64,000 bases of DNA from Pycnococcus provasolii. Its lineage: Eukaryota > Chlorophyta > Pseudoscourfieldiophyceae > Pseudoscourfieldiales. The translations under genes were made by a program, and so were the position numbers. Location: the NCBI GenBank assembly GCA_049487715.1, contig CP150576.1, forward strand, positions 124,001 through 188,000, given 5' to 3'. The notes below the pieces were generated by a model that was not told the DNA's origin, made no database searches, and saw nothing but the letters and a program-made list of their open reading frames with translations. This document shows positions 47,409-57,488 of this stretch, piece by piece (the first letter of the stretch is position 1; each line of letters starts with the position of its first letter).

Positions 47409-49966
47409 TCGAACGGGAAACGGATCAGAAGAATAGCAGCAGAACAACAGCCATGGCCTCTTCGTCGGTTGCAAAAGTGCGGCTTGTTGAAGACCACCAA
47501 CCTACAGCTTATCATACAACGGCACCACCTACAACAACAACAACAACAACAACAACAAGAACTGTGCCGCCGCTTCCGCCGCCGTCTTCGTCACCTTTGC
47601 CGCCCTCACTGGCGCCTACGCCTTCACAGCACTCTCCCTCCGACGACTACCTACAGCCAGCTCCATTTCCTCGTGGCGCGTCCATGACGACGTGGTCCAG
47701 CCCGAGCAGCTCAGGTGACACGGGCGACTTGGCCGCCTCGTTCGAACCTGAACAAGACCATGACGACAGCCAAGGCCACGACTCGCTGATGCACGACACA
47801 CCGTCAGAGGCGCATCAAGAGCAGGCGATCGCCACGCTCCTCGCGGACACTTCGATTCGTCAGCCTCCGTCAGCAGCTGTACGCAACGACAATGACGATG
47901 TGGGAGGTGCCAACCAAGATGACACCAACGCTGCCGCGGCACATCAACAACCTCAGCAATTCACGCCGTCTCCACCGCCGCCAACCTCGATGTCACCTGC
48001 AAGGCCACCGCACGTTGCGGTGCCTGCCGCGCAAACGCCACACACGCCAAGCACCCCGCATTCTGCACAAATCTCACTCGAGCAGCTTTACGTCGTGGAT
48101 GGGTTCACACCCACGCCATCGGCGCATGCTGCCGCTGCCGAGGCACCCCCGAGAGATCACACGCCCGCCGCTGTCGCGGGGCGTCATGCCATACACGGCT
48201 ACGTGCGTGAGTGCGCGCGATCTGTTCTTAAGGGCACTGTCGAGAAGCAGAGAGTTGGCATGCCGCCACCGTCGCCAAACACCAACACGAAGTCACCGTG
48301 GAGGGGTCCACGCTACTTCATGTGCATCAGCAAGACGCAGACGAGCCCGCAGAACATGCTTGGCGCTGCAACACCAAAGACGCCCACAAGCCCCGCGCGC
48401 TGGAGTGCGCGCGATGCACGCTCGCCAGGCTTGGCGTCATTGTCAGCGTACGGTGCGGTCTCCTCCCCGAATGGCGCCGAGGGTGTCGGAACATCCGCAG
48501 ATGTCGCGCGTGCCATTCGACGCTTTGAGCGCGACATGCTCGCGACGAAGGGCGACCTTGCCGCGGAGCGCGCGCAGCACGATGAGCTGCGTTCGCAGAT
48601 AAAACGCATGCGTGAGGCACTTCCCGCGCAGCGTGCAGCCCTACTCGAGCGCATTGCTGCCGTGTACGGAAGCGCAACACGTGGTCGCATGAGATGCCGT
48701 GCGTGCTTCGCGGCGTGGCGACGACTTGCCGCCAGCGAAGCAGCCACCCATGCGATGGTGGCTGCCATGAGATCCTTGGATGGCGCTCTTGTTTCCAAAG
48801 CGCTAGCTCGTGACGTGCAAGCAGCCGATGCGATACAGGCGATTTACAATGCACTTGCGCCTCTCGCACGCCGCCTGCAGCCCATGGGTGCCTTTGTTGC
48901 ATGGCGCCATGTCGTGGATACGAGCCGAGCTCTGCTCGAGCAGGCACCGGCCGGGCCAGCCTTTGCATTTCGACTTCTGTCGAGATTCGAGCGCGTGGCT
49001 GCCCTTGCCGCCCGCTCTGACGCTCGACGACTGCGTGCAGCACTGCGAATATTCACCCGTCGCGCGCAGCAAATAGGTGCCCGCCGCACGGCACTCGGGC
49101 AGGTTGCCGCATCGATCGCAAGAAGAAGACCCGGCAGCAAGCCACGCGTTATCTTCGCCGCGTGGCGACGCTATGCATGTCCCAGGGCTGGTGCCGACCG
49201 TGCGGCAAAAAGTCGGCGTCGATTGCTGCTACTGCGCAGCATCCATCACTGGCGTCGCATCGCACTTGCCAGCGCTCGCGAGCACATCAACCTTGGTGGC
49301 ATGCGAAAAGGACGCGAAAACGAGGTGAATGTGAACAGTGCATCAGACGTTTTGAACAAGCTCAGATTCTTTCACGCGGAGGCGGCGCGAACACGTGGGA
49401 GCCTGGTTTCGTTAAAGCACGAGGCGACCGTTAAGATGGCGGCTCTCAAGGAAAAATGCAGACGGCGGCAGGAAGTTTGCCAAGGTTTAGCGAGCAACTA
49501 TGAGAGGTTCAAGCAGAGATCGCGCGTGTTCCATGCCTGGCGACGCGAAACATGCTCTTTGCCGTCGGCTGCGGGAGGTGGTGGACGCGAATCTATGATG
49601 AGCATGCTGCGGCATGCATTCGCCCCTGCATCCATTTCCACGGGCGCCGCCACAGTCGTCGTGGCTGACGACGACTTCGTGTCTGCGTCCGAAAAGACCC
49701 GTTCTCCCATCGCAACGCCCAACGAGCTGCACCTGCTTGGCGACATTGGTATCCTACGGCAGCAGCTGCGGGCGGCGGCAGCAGAGAAAAAACGTGCGTG
49801 CACTTCCCCCGGACCTGATTTCGGAAAGCCACCGCCACGTTCCACGTCGAATCTGACCTCGTCACCCACGACAAGATCGACGAAGCCGTTGACACCGCGT
49901 GGCGTTGGTGCAAAGACAACTACTGGCTATGCGCATCTGCATCGCCATCGCGAGCGTGTTCAGTAA
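47054..49966 (+). CDS. Sfi1-repeat-like (centrin-binding) protein
   Basis: 970 residues from the ATG at 47054. The first ~450 residues are disordered (Thr, Pro, Asp and Ser runs, including an 11-Asp block). From about 545 the sequence turns into long Arg/Ala-rich helices spaced with the Sfi1 signature of an aromatic, two residues, then WRR: FAAWRRLA (about 552), FVAWRHV (613), FAAWRRYA (701), IHHWRRIA (730) and FHAWRRET (825). Sfi1 repeats each bind one centrin molecule and build centriole, basal-body or spindle-pole fibres. Five clear and a few weaker units are visible, fewer than in yeast Sfi1. The stop codon lies inside the shared 3'UTR repeat. A centrosomal or basal-body role is inferred from the motif. 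Confidence 0.7.
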
Positions 49967-50045
49967 GGAAGTGTACTTTACTCTGTCCAGCGGTCGTCCA
50001 TTCACACCATTCAGCCCATTAATCGGTGCCATTCACTGCGCGTTT
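49958..50045 (+). repeat. Copy B of a shared 3'UTR repeat, supplying a stop codon
   Basis: Begins GTTCAGTAAGGAAG, where TAA is the stop of the Sfi1-like gene. The core matches copy A at 46031-46131. A weaker partial match, CAGCCCGTTCAATCGG, occurs near 55452. Confidence 0.75.
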
Positions 50046-50218
50046 TTGATCTATGTTACAAAACTTTACCTACACGTACAACAGGGGTGCGATAGAAAGC
50101 ACCTTTACGACAAAGCTTTCATCAATGCAATTCTTTGTAAATGAGTTGTATCAATCTATGTTACCTATACGTACAAACAAAAATAAATATTCTTCTCTGC
50201 TGCGCACTCTTCCTGCGA

Positions 50219-53200
50219 CTACGACGTGACACGGAAATCCGCTGGAACGCTCTTCTGCTTCTTAATGGCTTCATCGAAGATCAAGAGACTTTCGTCCGAA
50301 AGAGCCTCGGGATCATCATTTTCAGAAATCTTCCGCTGTTTAGGCGCCGGCTCTGCTATGCTCTCCCCGCGATGACGCGCCACGGACATCGCGTGGAATC
50401 CCTCGCACGCCGCGCAGTGGGCAAGTCCAAGTGCGCCAGCCATCGAGTATGCAGCACGTGCTAGCGAAGGCTCATTCAGCATGATCTCATGCTCGTACTC
50501 ATCGCCTTGAGGTTGGTTGAGAATACACAGATAGTGCGACACCGCCTTGCACTGCTTCAGCTTCTCGTACATACCCATGCTTTCTTGCAACTCGGTCGGG
50601 TACTTGTCGCAGAGCTCCCCGGAGATATAATCAACCAAGTCAGTCAGACCCGCTTGAATATCGTCGAGGTATTTATCGCCTCCGCCTAGCAATACCGCCT
50701 TGACGAAATCCTGCAACCCTTTCACGCTTACTTTGCCCTGTAGGCTTTTACCCCCGGACTGAACCGCGCTGCCACGTACCATGAGTAGGTAAGCGACGTG
50801 ATGTCGCGCGTCTACGTCGACATAGTATTCATCACCAACAATAACAGCGTGGCGCTCCGTCTCGTCGCTACTTCGTATTGCCAGTTCGCGCCGAACACGC
50901 AACAGAGCGGTGGGCTCGTCACACAGAGCGAGCAGTGCAAGGAGCATTCCCACGCCGCGCACAGATAGCTCGCCGGATATGATGATGTTCGCCGCAGAAT
51001 TTGTGTAGTCCATGTAGTGCCGCATTGACTTTCGCAGAATGCGGCGAGCTGATATCGTGGTTGCGTAGTATGTCGTTGCCTCGGGCAGTGGAAGGCCGGA
51101 GCGGAACTCGTCCACCTCGCGAGTGATGAGCTGCAGCTCCTTCCACAGGACATTGACCTGCTCCTGAGTCTCGAATCGCACACGAAGGAACTTCTTGAAT
51201 TGTGCGCGAACTGGGGTGCCTTTTGGGAGAAGTTCGAGGACTTCATGAGAATACGCCTCGGGCATCCTTTTCATTGCCTTCACTCCCTGCTCAGCCTCAG
51301 TTATCATCTGAGCTAGAATTCCTGCGGCACATTGTGATCCGCAAAGTCGCAGAACGAGCGCACGGGTCGCGTCACTGGCTACATTCTCGACAACTCGAGC
51401 GGCGTGTATGCTGCTGATTCGAGAGACCACGTCGACCATCATTGACAAGGTATACGGCATTTTCTCTTCAGAAAACTCGGAATCGGGATCATCAGGGAGC
51501 GGCATCTTCACTCCGTAGGTCGTCATCGCCTCCATAGCCGCGCCAGCCGTCTTCTTGTCATCCATCAGGCTCAAACAGCGAGTTATCGAGGCAGCGCCAG
51601 CATGACGAAACATGATCCCGAGGCGTATCGGGTCGTGAACCACGTCCAGAATAGACAGTCGGTCATTTGGGATGTAATTAATGACGCGAAAGCAAGCGTC
51701 AGGGTCAAGGTGCATCAGTATCCGAGACGCTTGATCCTTGTCAACGCAGAGGAGCACTTGCGCTTGGTTTGAAGGTCGCGCCAATGCCATGATCGCTCCA
51801 CCAGAAACCGGCACGCTCATTTCGACGACAATCCTCCCCGCGGAGATCGGTTCCGGGCTCTCCAGCCAGCACAGACCGCAGAGTAGTCGGCCAGCGACGA
51901 TAGGAGGAGTGACGGCGAGGATTTGTGCGGCAACAGCTGGATCCAAGCATCTGAGGATCATGATTGCAATGTGCATGAGATCCATGGAATCTTCTGCAAT
52001 CCACTTCTTGAACACCTTCGCAGGCAGTGTCATGCTTGAGAATTCAGTCATCACCTCCGCCGCGTACTGCTGCCCAGTCCTTCGCAGAATCTCTGCCGCA
52101 GTGCGCGTGTTTGAGTGCTCCAACGTCGCTGCCGCCTGGGCTGGTAACATGCGCTTTTCAATCACTTCCGTTGCAAGTTGCGTGAGGCCGATATGGCCAA
52201 TAGCTTCGTTCTCCGAGGCGAAGCTCCATCCGTGACGCAAGACCGCCGCTTCGAAGCAAGCGCCAAGGCGCTCTGGCGACACAGAATTAAGCATTGCAGC
52301 CCTCAATTCCTGCGGGAGATTGGCGATGATCGTGATGCACTGCATCTTTCCCTCCACCTCGTGCCATGCTCGATCGAGCGAGTCTGAGGCAATGTGCAAC
52401 GATGATAGTCCCTCAAGTGCCTTCAAGGCATCTTCTTCCTTCATTTGGCTCACAATCGACGCAGAGGCAGCCGGATCGACCGAGTGAAGCAGGGCCGGGA
52501 CAAGAGGATCCTTGTCGAGGCGAGAGAGGAGGGTCGTCGTGAATGAGCTCATATTTGTCACCAGAAGCGTGGTTCGCGCAATGTCCATCATGCTGCGACG
52601 AGCTGATGATCCAGATTCCTTTCCTGAATAGCCGGCTAAAAAGTCAGAGTGGTTCACGTTCGGAGTCATGGCGCACAGTAGCGCACGGCCAGCTCGCCTT
52701 GGCTTCATGTGCCGAATCACCTTAATGGCATTATCGATACCCATGCATCGTAGCAGAAAACCCACATGAATTGGATTTGTCATATGATCGAACAATCTCG
52801 CGACTGCGTCGGGAGCAAGGTTCTTCATGACACGCTCGACCCAATCCACAGTGCCCAAGTTATCTTTGTATTCGTCAGGCACAAGCGCAAGCATAGCATC
52901 AACCGTGGACGACTGCTTCGAAGCTCCAGAAATTAGCTGCTTCTGGAGCCCGAATCGAAGGTCGAAGAGGGGCAGGCGCGCAACGGCAGCAAATGCGGGG
53001 AATCTCTCGAGCAGCGCCGCGCGTTCCTCCTCCTCCAGTTCCATAATGGCTGCTGCAGACGACGGGTCGTGCCCACCCTCCGCCGCAAGATAGCGCATGC
53101 GGTGGTCGTGCGACGCAACGGCAAAGAATGCGGATTTTGCACCGGAGGACGCACCTGACAGCCAGTTGTACATCAGGCCTCCATCGACGCGCTTTGCGAT

Positions 53201-55219
53201 GTTATGAATAGCATACGTGTCCAGCAGGCTCAGGACCTTCGCGCGGTGCAGTGGAGCCATGTCGCGAAGGAGCATTTCTCTAAGCTCGTCCGTCACGCCA
53301 GCCACGCCCATACCGAGGATGTCGGCTCGCTCCGCATTCGTGAGGTGCCCGTATTCGGAAACAAGTCCTGAGCGTGCGTCCACAACAACCAGACTCGAGT
53401 CAAGCGCGCCGGCGGGAAGATCTTCGTATTCACGCACGTCGCGATAATAGCTCGTAACGCGCGTCTCAAGGTCAGTGCGAGTGTCACGCCGTCCGTGGAC
53501 GTCGCCATCTGAATACGCGCGTGAGACGGCAAGCCGCATTGATTGCACAGCAGCACGCTCCGCCGCGTCCGTCGCCGCCGCAACGAAGTTGTCATTCGAA
53601 GATGGGCCGGCGCCCGGGTCGGGGCTGTCGCCGTCTCTCGTGTCGAAGGTGTTGTTCAGAAGATTCACGACGTTGCTCATGAAATATGGAGCACCACCAG
53701 ACTCCTGCGCCTGCTTGGCCATTTTCCGCAGCATTTGAAAAATGACGTGCGTGGCTGCCTGCGCAGCTGCCTGCGCGGCTTCACGCGCCGCCTCAGATGC
53801 GAGTGCGGCGACGTAGTCCGCGCCGGCACCAGTCTCCGACGCCTTCTCTATTGTCTTCGTTCTGGTGAGATGCTGCTGCTCGTCGGCCACCTCGAGCACC
53901 GCCGCCGTTGTCTGGTGCGCTTGGTGAACACCCCCGAACGAGAACTCCCACGTCGCGCTGGGCCCCTCGATGTGGTTGCGAAGAGCGCGCGCTTCGACAG
54001 CCATGTACGTCTGCTCGACCCGCCGGTGCGCCTCAAGCTCACGCGACTTGTTCGCCTCCCGCCGGAGCACGACCATCTCCTGCTTTGCAGTGTCGATTTC
54101 TCTCGCGCGTTTCGCGAGGCTTTCGATGACTCGTGCTGAGTGCGCGCGCTCGAGAGCGAGCGCCGCGTCCTCTGGCAGCATATCGTCCACACGTCGTCTC
54201 GGGCTCGCCTTTGCTATCACGACGGATGGAGTCGCAGATCTTCTTCCACCACCAGACTGTGTGGTCGATAGCGCGCGCGACGACGCGCGCGACAGCGTCG
54301 ACGGCACCGGCGAGCCCAGGTCAGAGCGCGGCGTGCTTCGTCCTGACCATCCTCCTCCCGCGGTTGGTGCGTCGAGTGTGTCGTTGTAGTTCGGTCGCCA
54401 CGTGTTCGCACCGCCCGCCGGCCGTCTTGTGTTTGGCTCCGGCGCCGTTGACGGCCGCGCCGCTTCCCACTTCCAGTTTTTTCGTGCTTGTTGGGATGTT
54501 TCGAGTTCGTCGTACTTGTTCAAGGACGTCAGCGACGGTTCTTTCGCCATGTTCGTTCCTAGCACCCACGCTTGCTTCGCCGCGCCGTCCGGCTTATCGT
54601 CTTTGGTGTGAACGACTCGAAACGTCTTTCTTCGGCCGTGCACAGGCGTTGCGCCCTGTACCTTGAGTCGTTCTCTCGTCGTGATAACTTCCGGCCTGTT
54701 TGCGATTTCTGCGACGAGTTGTCCGTTCGTGAGCATGTTTGGGTTTGCGACGACTGATTTCTCCGGTTCGTCGTGCACTCCTGGAACGACGCGTCGCGCG
54801 AAGTGCGGCACGCCGTGGCTGTTAAGCGTCGCGAGAATGTCTCTATTCAGTGAGGAGGAGGACGAGGGCATGGGAGAGGCAGGAGCAGAAGCGTGCGTTG
54901 CAAGGTTCAGGTTCAGATTATGGTTCGTTGGAGAGTCCACAGCGGCCGATGACCCCCAGTTGACTTTCTTCTTGGAACCCGCGTGAGGAGCTGCGTTCTT
55001 ATTAACAACGTTGTTGTTATGAGAGGCGACTTGAAAAGGTGCAGAAGAAGAAGAAGGAGCAGAAGGAGAACCCAAGGAAGAGAGCAGGTAAGCCCCTTCT
55101 GCCGACTTCTCTCGAGAAGAAGAATGAGCATGGGCGTAATTCTGAGAATGAGACGCACCACCATTGGCACTGTTGATTTGTGAGCTCAGAGGAGCATGAA
55201 TGTGAGAGGAGGGCGCCAT
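50219..55219 (-). CDS. Large protein with MgtE-N/FliG-like helical repeats
   Basis: 1666 residues from the ATG at 55219; the frame opens upstream only on GTG. Residues 1-330 are disordered, Ser/Asn/Arg-rich. A coiled coil follows around 340-450 (Ala/Arg/Glu-rich), then from ~600 to ~1400 a solenoid of short helical units, many phrased as 'LDPAVAAQILAVTPPIVAGR' or 'VDPAASASIVSQMKEEDALK'. These units resemble the MgtE N-terminal/FliG armadillo-like repeats, where small loops with D-P start each helix pair. The last ~300 residues look globular with several Cys. No membrane helix or enzyme motif is seen. A scaffold role is possible; no specific function is claimed. Confidence 0.65.
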   Translation of the reverse strand: MAPSSHIHAPLSSQINSANGGASHSQNYAHAHSSSREKSAEGAYLLSSLGSPSAPSSSSAPFQVASHNNNVVNKNAAPHAGSKKKVNWGSSAAVDSPTNHNLNLNLATHASAPASPMPSSSSSLNRDILATLNSHGVPHFARRVVPGVHDEPEKSVVANPNMLTNGQLVAEIANRPEVITTRERLKVQGATPVHGRRKTFRVVHTKDDKPDGAAKQAWVLGTNMAKEPSLTSLNKYDELETSQQARKNWKWEAARPSTAPEPNTRRPAGGANTWRPNYNDTLDAPTAGGGWSGRSTPRSDLGSPVPSTLSRASSRALSTTQSGGGRRSATPSVVIAKASPRRRVDDMLPEDAALALERAHSARVIESLAKRAREIDTAKQEMVVLRREANKSRELEAHRRVEQTYMAVEARALRNHIEGPSATWEFSFGGVHQAHQTTAAVLEVADEQQHLTRTKTIEKASETGAGADYVAALASEAAREAAQAAAQAATHVIFQMLRKMAKQAQESGGAPYFMSNVVNLLNNTFDTRDGDSPDPGAGPSSNDNFVAAATDAAERAAVQSMRLAVSRAYSDGDVHGRRDTRTDLETRVTSYYRDVREYEDLPAGALDSSLVVVDARSGLVSEYGHLTNAERADILGMGVAGVTDELREMLLRDMAPLHRAKVLSLLDTYAIHNIAKRVDGGLMYNWLSGASSGAKSAFFAVASHDHRMRYLAAEGGHDPSSAAAIMELEEEERAALLERFPAFAAVARLPLFDLRFGLQKQLISGASKQSSTVDAMLALVPDEYKDNLGTVDWVERVMKNLAPDAVARLFDHMTNPIHVGFLLRCMGIDNAIKVIRHMKPRRAGRALLCAMTPNVNHSDFLAGYSGKESGSSARRSMMDIARTTLLVTNMSSFTTTLLSRLDKDPLVPALLHSVDPAASASIVSQMKEEDALKALEGLSSLHIASDSLDRAWHEVEGKMQCITIIANLPQELRAAMLNSVSPERLGACFEAAVLRHGWSFASENEAIGHIGLTQLATEVIEKRMLPAQAAATLEHSNTRTAAEILRRTGQQYAAEVMTEFSSMTLPAKVFKKWIAEDSMDLMHIAIMILRCLDPAVAAQILAVTPPIVAGRLLCGLCWLESPEPISAGRIVVEMSVPVSGGAIMALARPSNQAQVLLCVDKDQASRILMHLDPDACFRVINYIPNDRLSILDVVHDPIRLGIMFRHAGAASITRCLSLMDDKKTAGAAMEAMTTYGVKMPLPDDPDSEFSEEKMPYTLSMMVDVVSRISSIHAARVVENVASDATRALVLRLCGSQCAAGILAQMITEAEQGVKAMKRMPEAYSHEVLELLPKGTPVRAQFKKFLRVRFETQEQVNVLWKELQLITREVDEFRSGLPLPEATTYYATTISARRILRKSMRHYMDYTNSAANIIISGELSVRGVGMLLALLALCDEPTALLRVRRELAIRSSDETERHAVIVGDEYYVDVDARHHVAYLLMVRGSAVQSGGKSLQGKVSVKGLQDFVKAVLLGGGDKYLDDIQAGLTDLVDYISGELCDKYPTELQESMGMYEKLKQCKAVSHYLCILNQPQGDEYEHEIMLNEPSLARAAYSMAGALGLAHCAACEGFHAMSVARHRGESIAEPAPKQRKISENDDPEALSDESLLIFDEAIKKQKSVPADFRVTS

Positions 55220-56082
55220 GGCGAGTGGAGAATGAAGCGTTGGGAAACCTATCCCCGGGAGACGTGCGAGAAAACAAAAAACCAAAAACAAAACAAAAAA
55301 CCAAATACCCCTGGGACCGAGGATGCCGAACGTTGACCGAATAATGTTGCAACAACTCCAAAACACTCATCACAAAAGGGAGGGTTGACTGAGAGCTCAC
55401 GGATCAGGATTCTTATGACCGTTGTATCGTACCACACCATTATCCCCCGTCAGCCCGTTCAATCGGTAGTTGCCAAGTAGAAACAGTGGAAGGAAGGCGG
55501 GGACGGAGGTGGTGTGGATGCACGCATTAGCCAGCAGCATCGTGTGACGTCATGCTGGCTTTCGGCCTGAAGGTGGCCGAGGCATGTCTCACCCTTGCAA
55601 GTGGTTGCGAGGTGTGCAAGGCATGCGGCCGGGCATTGGGTGCTTGCCACTTGCATGCAAGGTGCATTTGCATGTTCTGCGCTGCTCGTGCTCGAGGAGA
55701 TGAACCCAGTGGAGCTGGTGGTTAGCTTTAACCCCTAACCTACGCAAATTACCGCTGAGAAAGTGCCAGCAGATAGCGACCCGTGGAAAAGTGTACGCGA
55801 GAGGGATTTCTACATATTAACGGGTAGCCGTTTATGACCATATACGAGCGGTAGCGGGGTTTGAGCTCTAGCCTGATGGAGCGTAAACCTTGCGTTTGAG
55901 GAGCTCACGAGGATGGGCATTGTGCCGTTGAGCTGAGAAATGAACCCAATACCCTTGTAGGTACAGGGTTAAGCTAGCTTGGATCTGGAAGGAGGGGATC
56001 CGCTGTTGAGGGGAAATTGGGTTTCAAGCCGGGCAGATGGCTTAATCATGAAGGGAGGAGATGAAGTAGTTTTTTTGTAAAC
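55220..56082. other. Gap holding the promoter of the 1666-residue gene and the probable left end of the retroelement
   Basis: The first ~250 bp should hold the minus-strand gene's promoter. From about 55660 on, GC and word content match the retroelement's leader: short repeated phrases such as GATGAACCCAGTGGAG and AAATGAACCCAATACC occur. No terminal inverted repeat could be fixed because the right end lies outside the window. Confidence 0.35.
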
Positions 56083-57426
56083 ATGGCTGCGACGCCTATG
56101 GCGTCTGATGTTTCATCGACCCAGCCCAAGGGGCTAGGCCTTCTATCTCCGTCAGCTGGTACGTATTTGGCCTTACAAGGAGAAGGCCAGACGGATACGC
56201 TTACGGAGTCATTAATCGTGCAAGGTGCTGGAGCTTTTTTAGCTCTCCCTGCACCACCTGGCGCTCTTGTGGAGCGCGTGGGTAGGGTTTCGCGCCTCTT
56301 GGCGAGTTGCGGAACCACTACGTTGTCTCCGGTGGACGAGGGTAACATCTTCGCCAACTTGCACGAGCGCATCGACTGGGAATACTTGAGTTCATTACAG
56401 ATTGATACCGAGTATACCGTAGACGACCTACTCGTGGTATCCACTGATGTTGGTAAGTTCATCGAGGATGGAGGTAGAGCTTTGGAAAACTTTGCCGTCC
56501 TTGCGGAGAACGACGAGAAATATGCTAGCAAGTATACTGAGAGTACGCACGACGAGGGGTTACGCCCCCTGGAGACGCTGACCAAGTTCTTTTCGCCAAA
56601 AGATACTTTGTGCCTGAAAGTGTGGGTTGACGCGTGCAGTACGTATCGAGCAAAGGACACCGGACGATGCAAGATAGCTGAAATGGCGTTCCATCGCGTG
56701 TTTGGGCAGATACTGCCGGAGTGCGGGAAGCTGTACGTGCGAGCGAACGAAAAAGCCATAACGCGATGCTCCAAATCCAGCCAAGGCACCACAACTTGTG
56801 TTGGCTTCCGGTGTGGTCGCCACGGTCACTGCGGGGCAGTGAGCATCGCTGCTGGCCGTCTGCTTGAGGAAGCGCGTCGACCGCACGCCAAGCTGGAGGT
56901 GTGCATCGCATGCAATGGTAGCTCGCCCGTGGACAGGGATAACATCTCGTCTTGCGTGGGTTGCGGAGGCATCGTGCACGTGGAGTGCGTGAGCGTCCAG
57001 CTGGAAAAGCTCGGCCTGAGTGACGCTGGGCTTGAGAAAGTGCAGCTCAGTTACACTCCGGTATGCTCCGACTGCATTTACATGGGGGCGGTACCGCTGA
57101 TGTTAAATGTCATCCAGTACTCCGACCTGGCGAAAGGAAAATACGGTTTGTCGCGCTACCTGCTAGCCCCTTTTTCCTTGTCAGCGGAACTCGACAGCGT
57201 GCGAGCCAGCTGGCGAGAGGAAAAGCGCTCGGCAGTGGTGGCGGGGCAGGAGCTTACATTTGGAGGATTGCGAGCTATATCATCGGGCACCACCGGAACG
57301 GCGAGACCTAAACCGCTTGTCCCGGGGACAGTCGCACGAGCTCGTCGGGGCGATCCTGAGCACCTCCCGAAATTCGGGTTCGGAAAAGGTGCCAATGCTT
57401 CCCCTCCTGGGAAGAGGAGAAGCTGA
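56083..57426 (+). CDS. DIRS element ORF1 with a PHD-type zinc finger
   Basis: 447 residues from an ATG at 56083. The N-terminal 270 residues are mostly helical, acidic and unrecognised. From about 274 a PHD-like finger appears: CIACNG, CVGCGGIVHVECV, then CSDCIY, giving the C2-C2-HC-C2 ligand spacing. PHD fingers usually read histone H3 tails, so a chromatin-targeting or nucleocapsid role is conceivable. A Lys/Arg/Gly-rich end follows. Upstream-open coding of ORF2 overlaps the last 40 codons in another frame, so ORF1 and ORF2 may once have been joined by frameshifting or be one broken frame. It belongs to the element by position and orientation; its family is not known to me. Confidence 0.6.
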   Translation: MAATPMASDVSSTQPKGLGLLSPSAGTYLALQGEGQTDTLTESLIVQGAGAFLALPAPPGALVERVGRVSRLLASCGTTTLSPVDEGNIFANLHERIDWEYLSSLQIDTEYTVDDLLVVSTDVGKFIEDGGRALENFAVLAENDEKYASKYTESTHDEGLRPLETLTKFFSPKDTLCLKVWVDACSTYRAKDTGRCKIAEMAFHRVFGQILPECGKLYVRANEKAITRCSKSSQGTTTCVGFRCGRHGHCGAVSIAAGRLLEEARRPHAKLEVCIACNGSSPVDRDNISSCVGCGGIVHVECVSVQLEKLGLSDAGLEKVQLSYTPVCSDCIYMGAVPLMLNVIQYSDLAKGKYGLSRYLLAPFSLSAELDSVRASWREEKRSAVVAGQELTFGGLRAISSGTTGTARPKPLVPGTVARARRGDPEHLPKFGFGKGANASPPGKRRS

Positions 57427-57488
57427 AGGCTCTCGTCAAGGAAGGCACCAGCAAGCTGCGTTTTGATCTGGAGGCGGCTGCGACCGCA

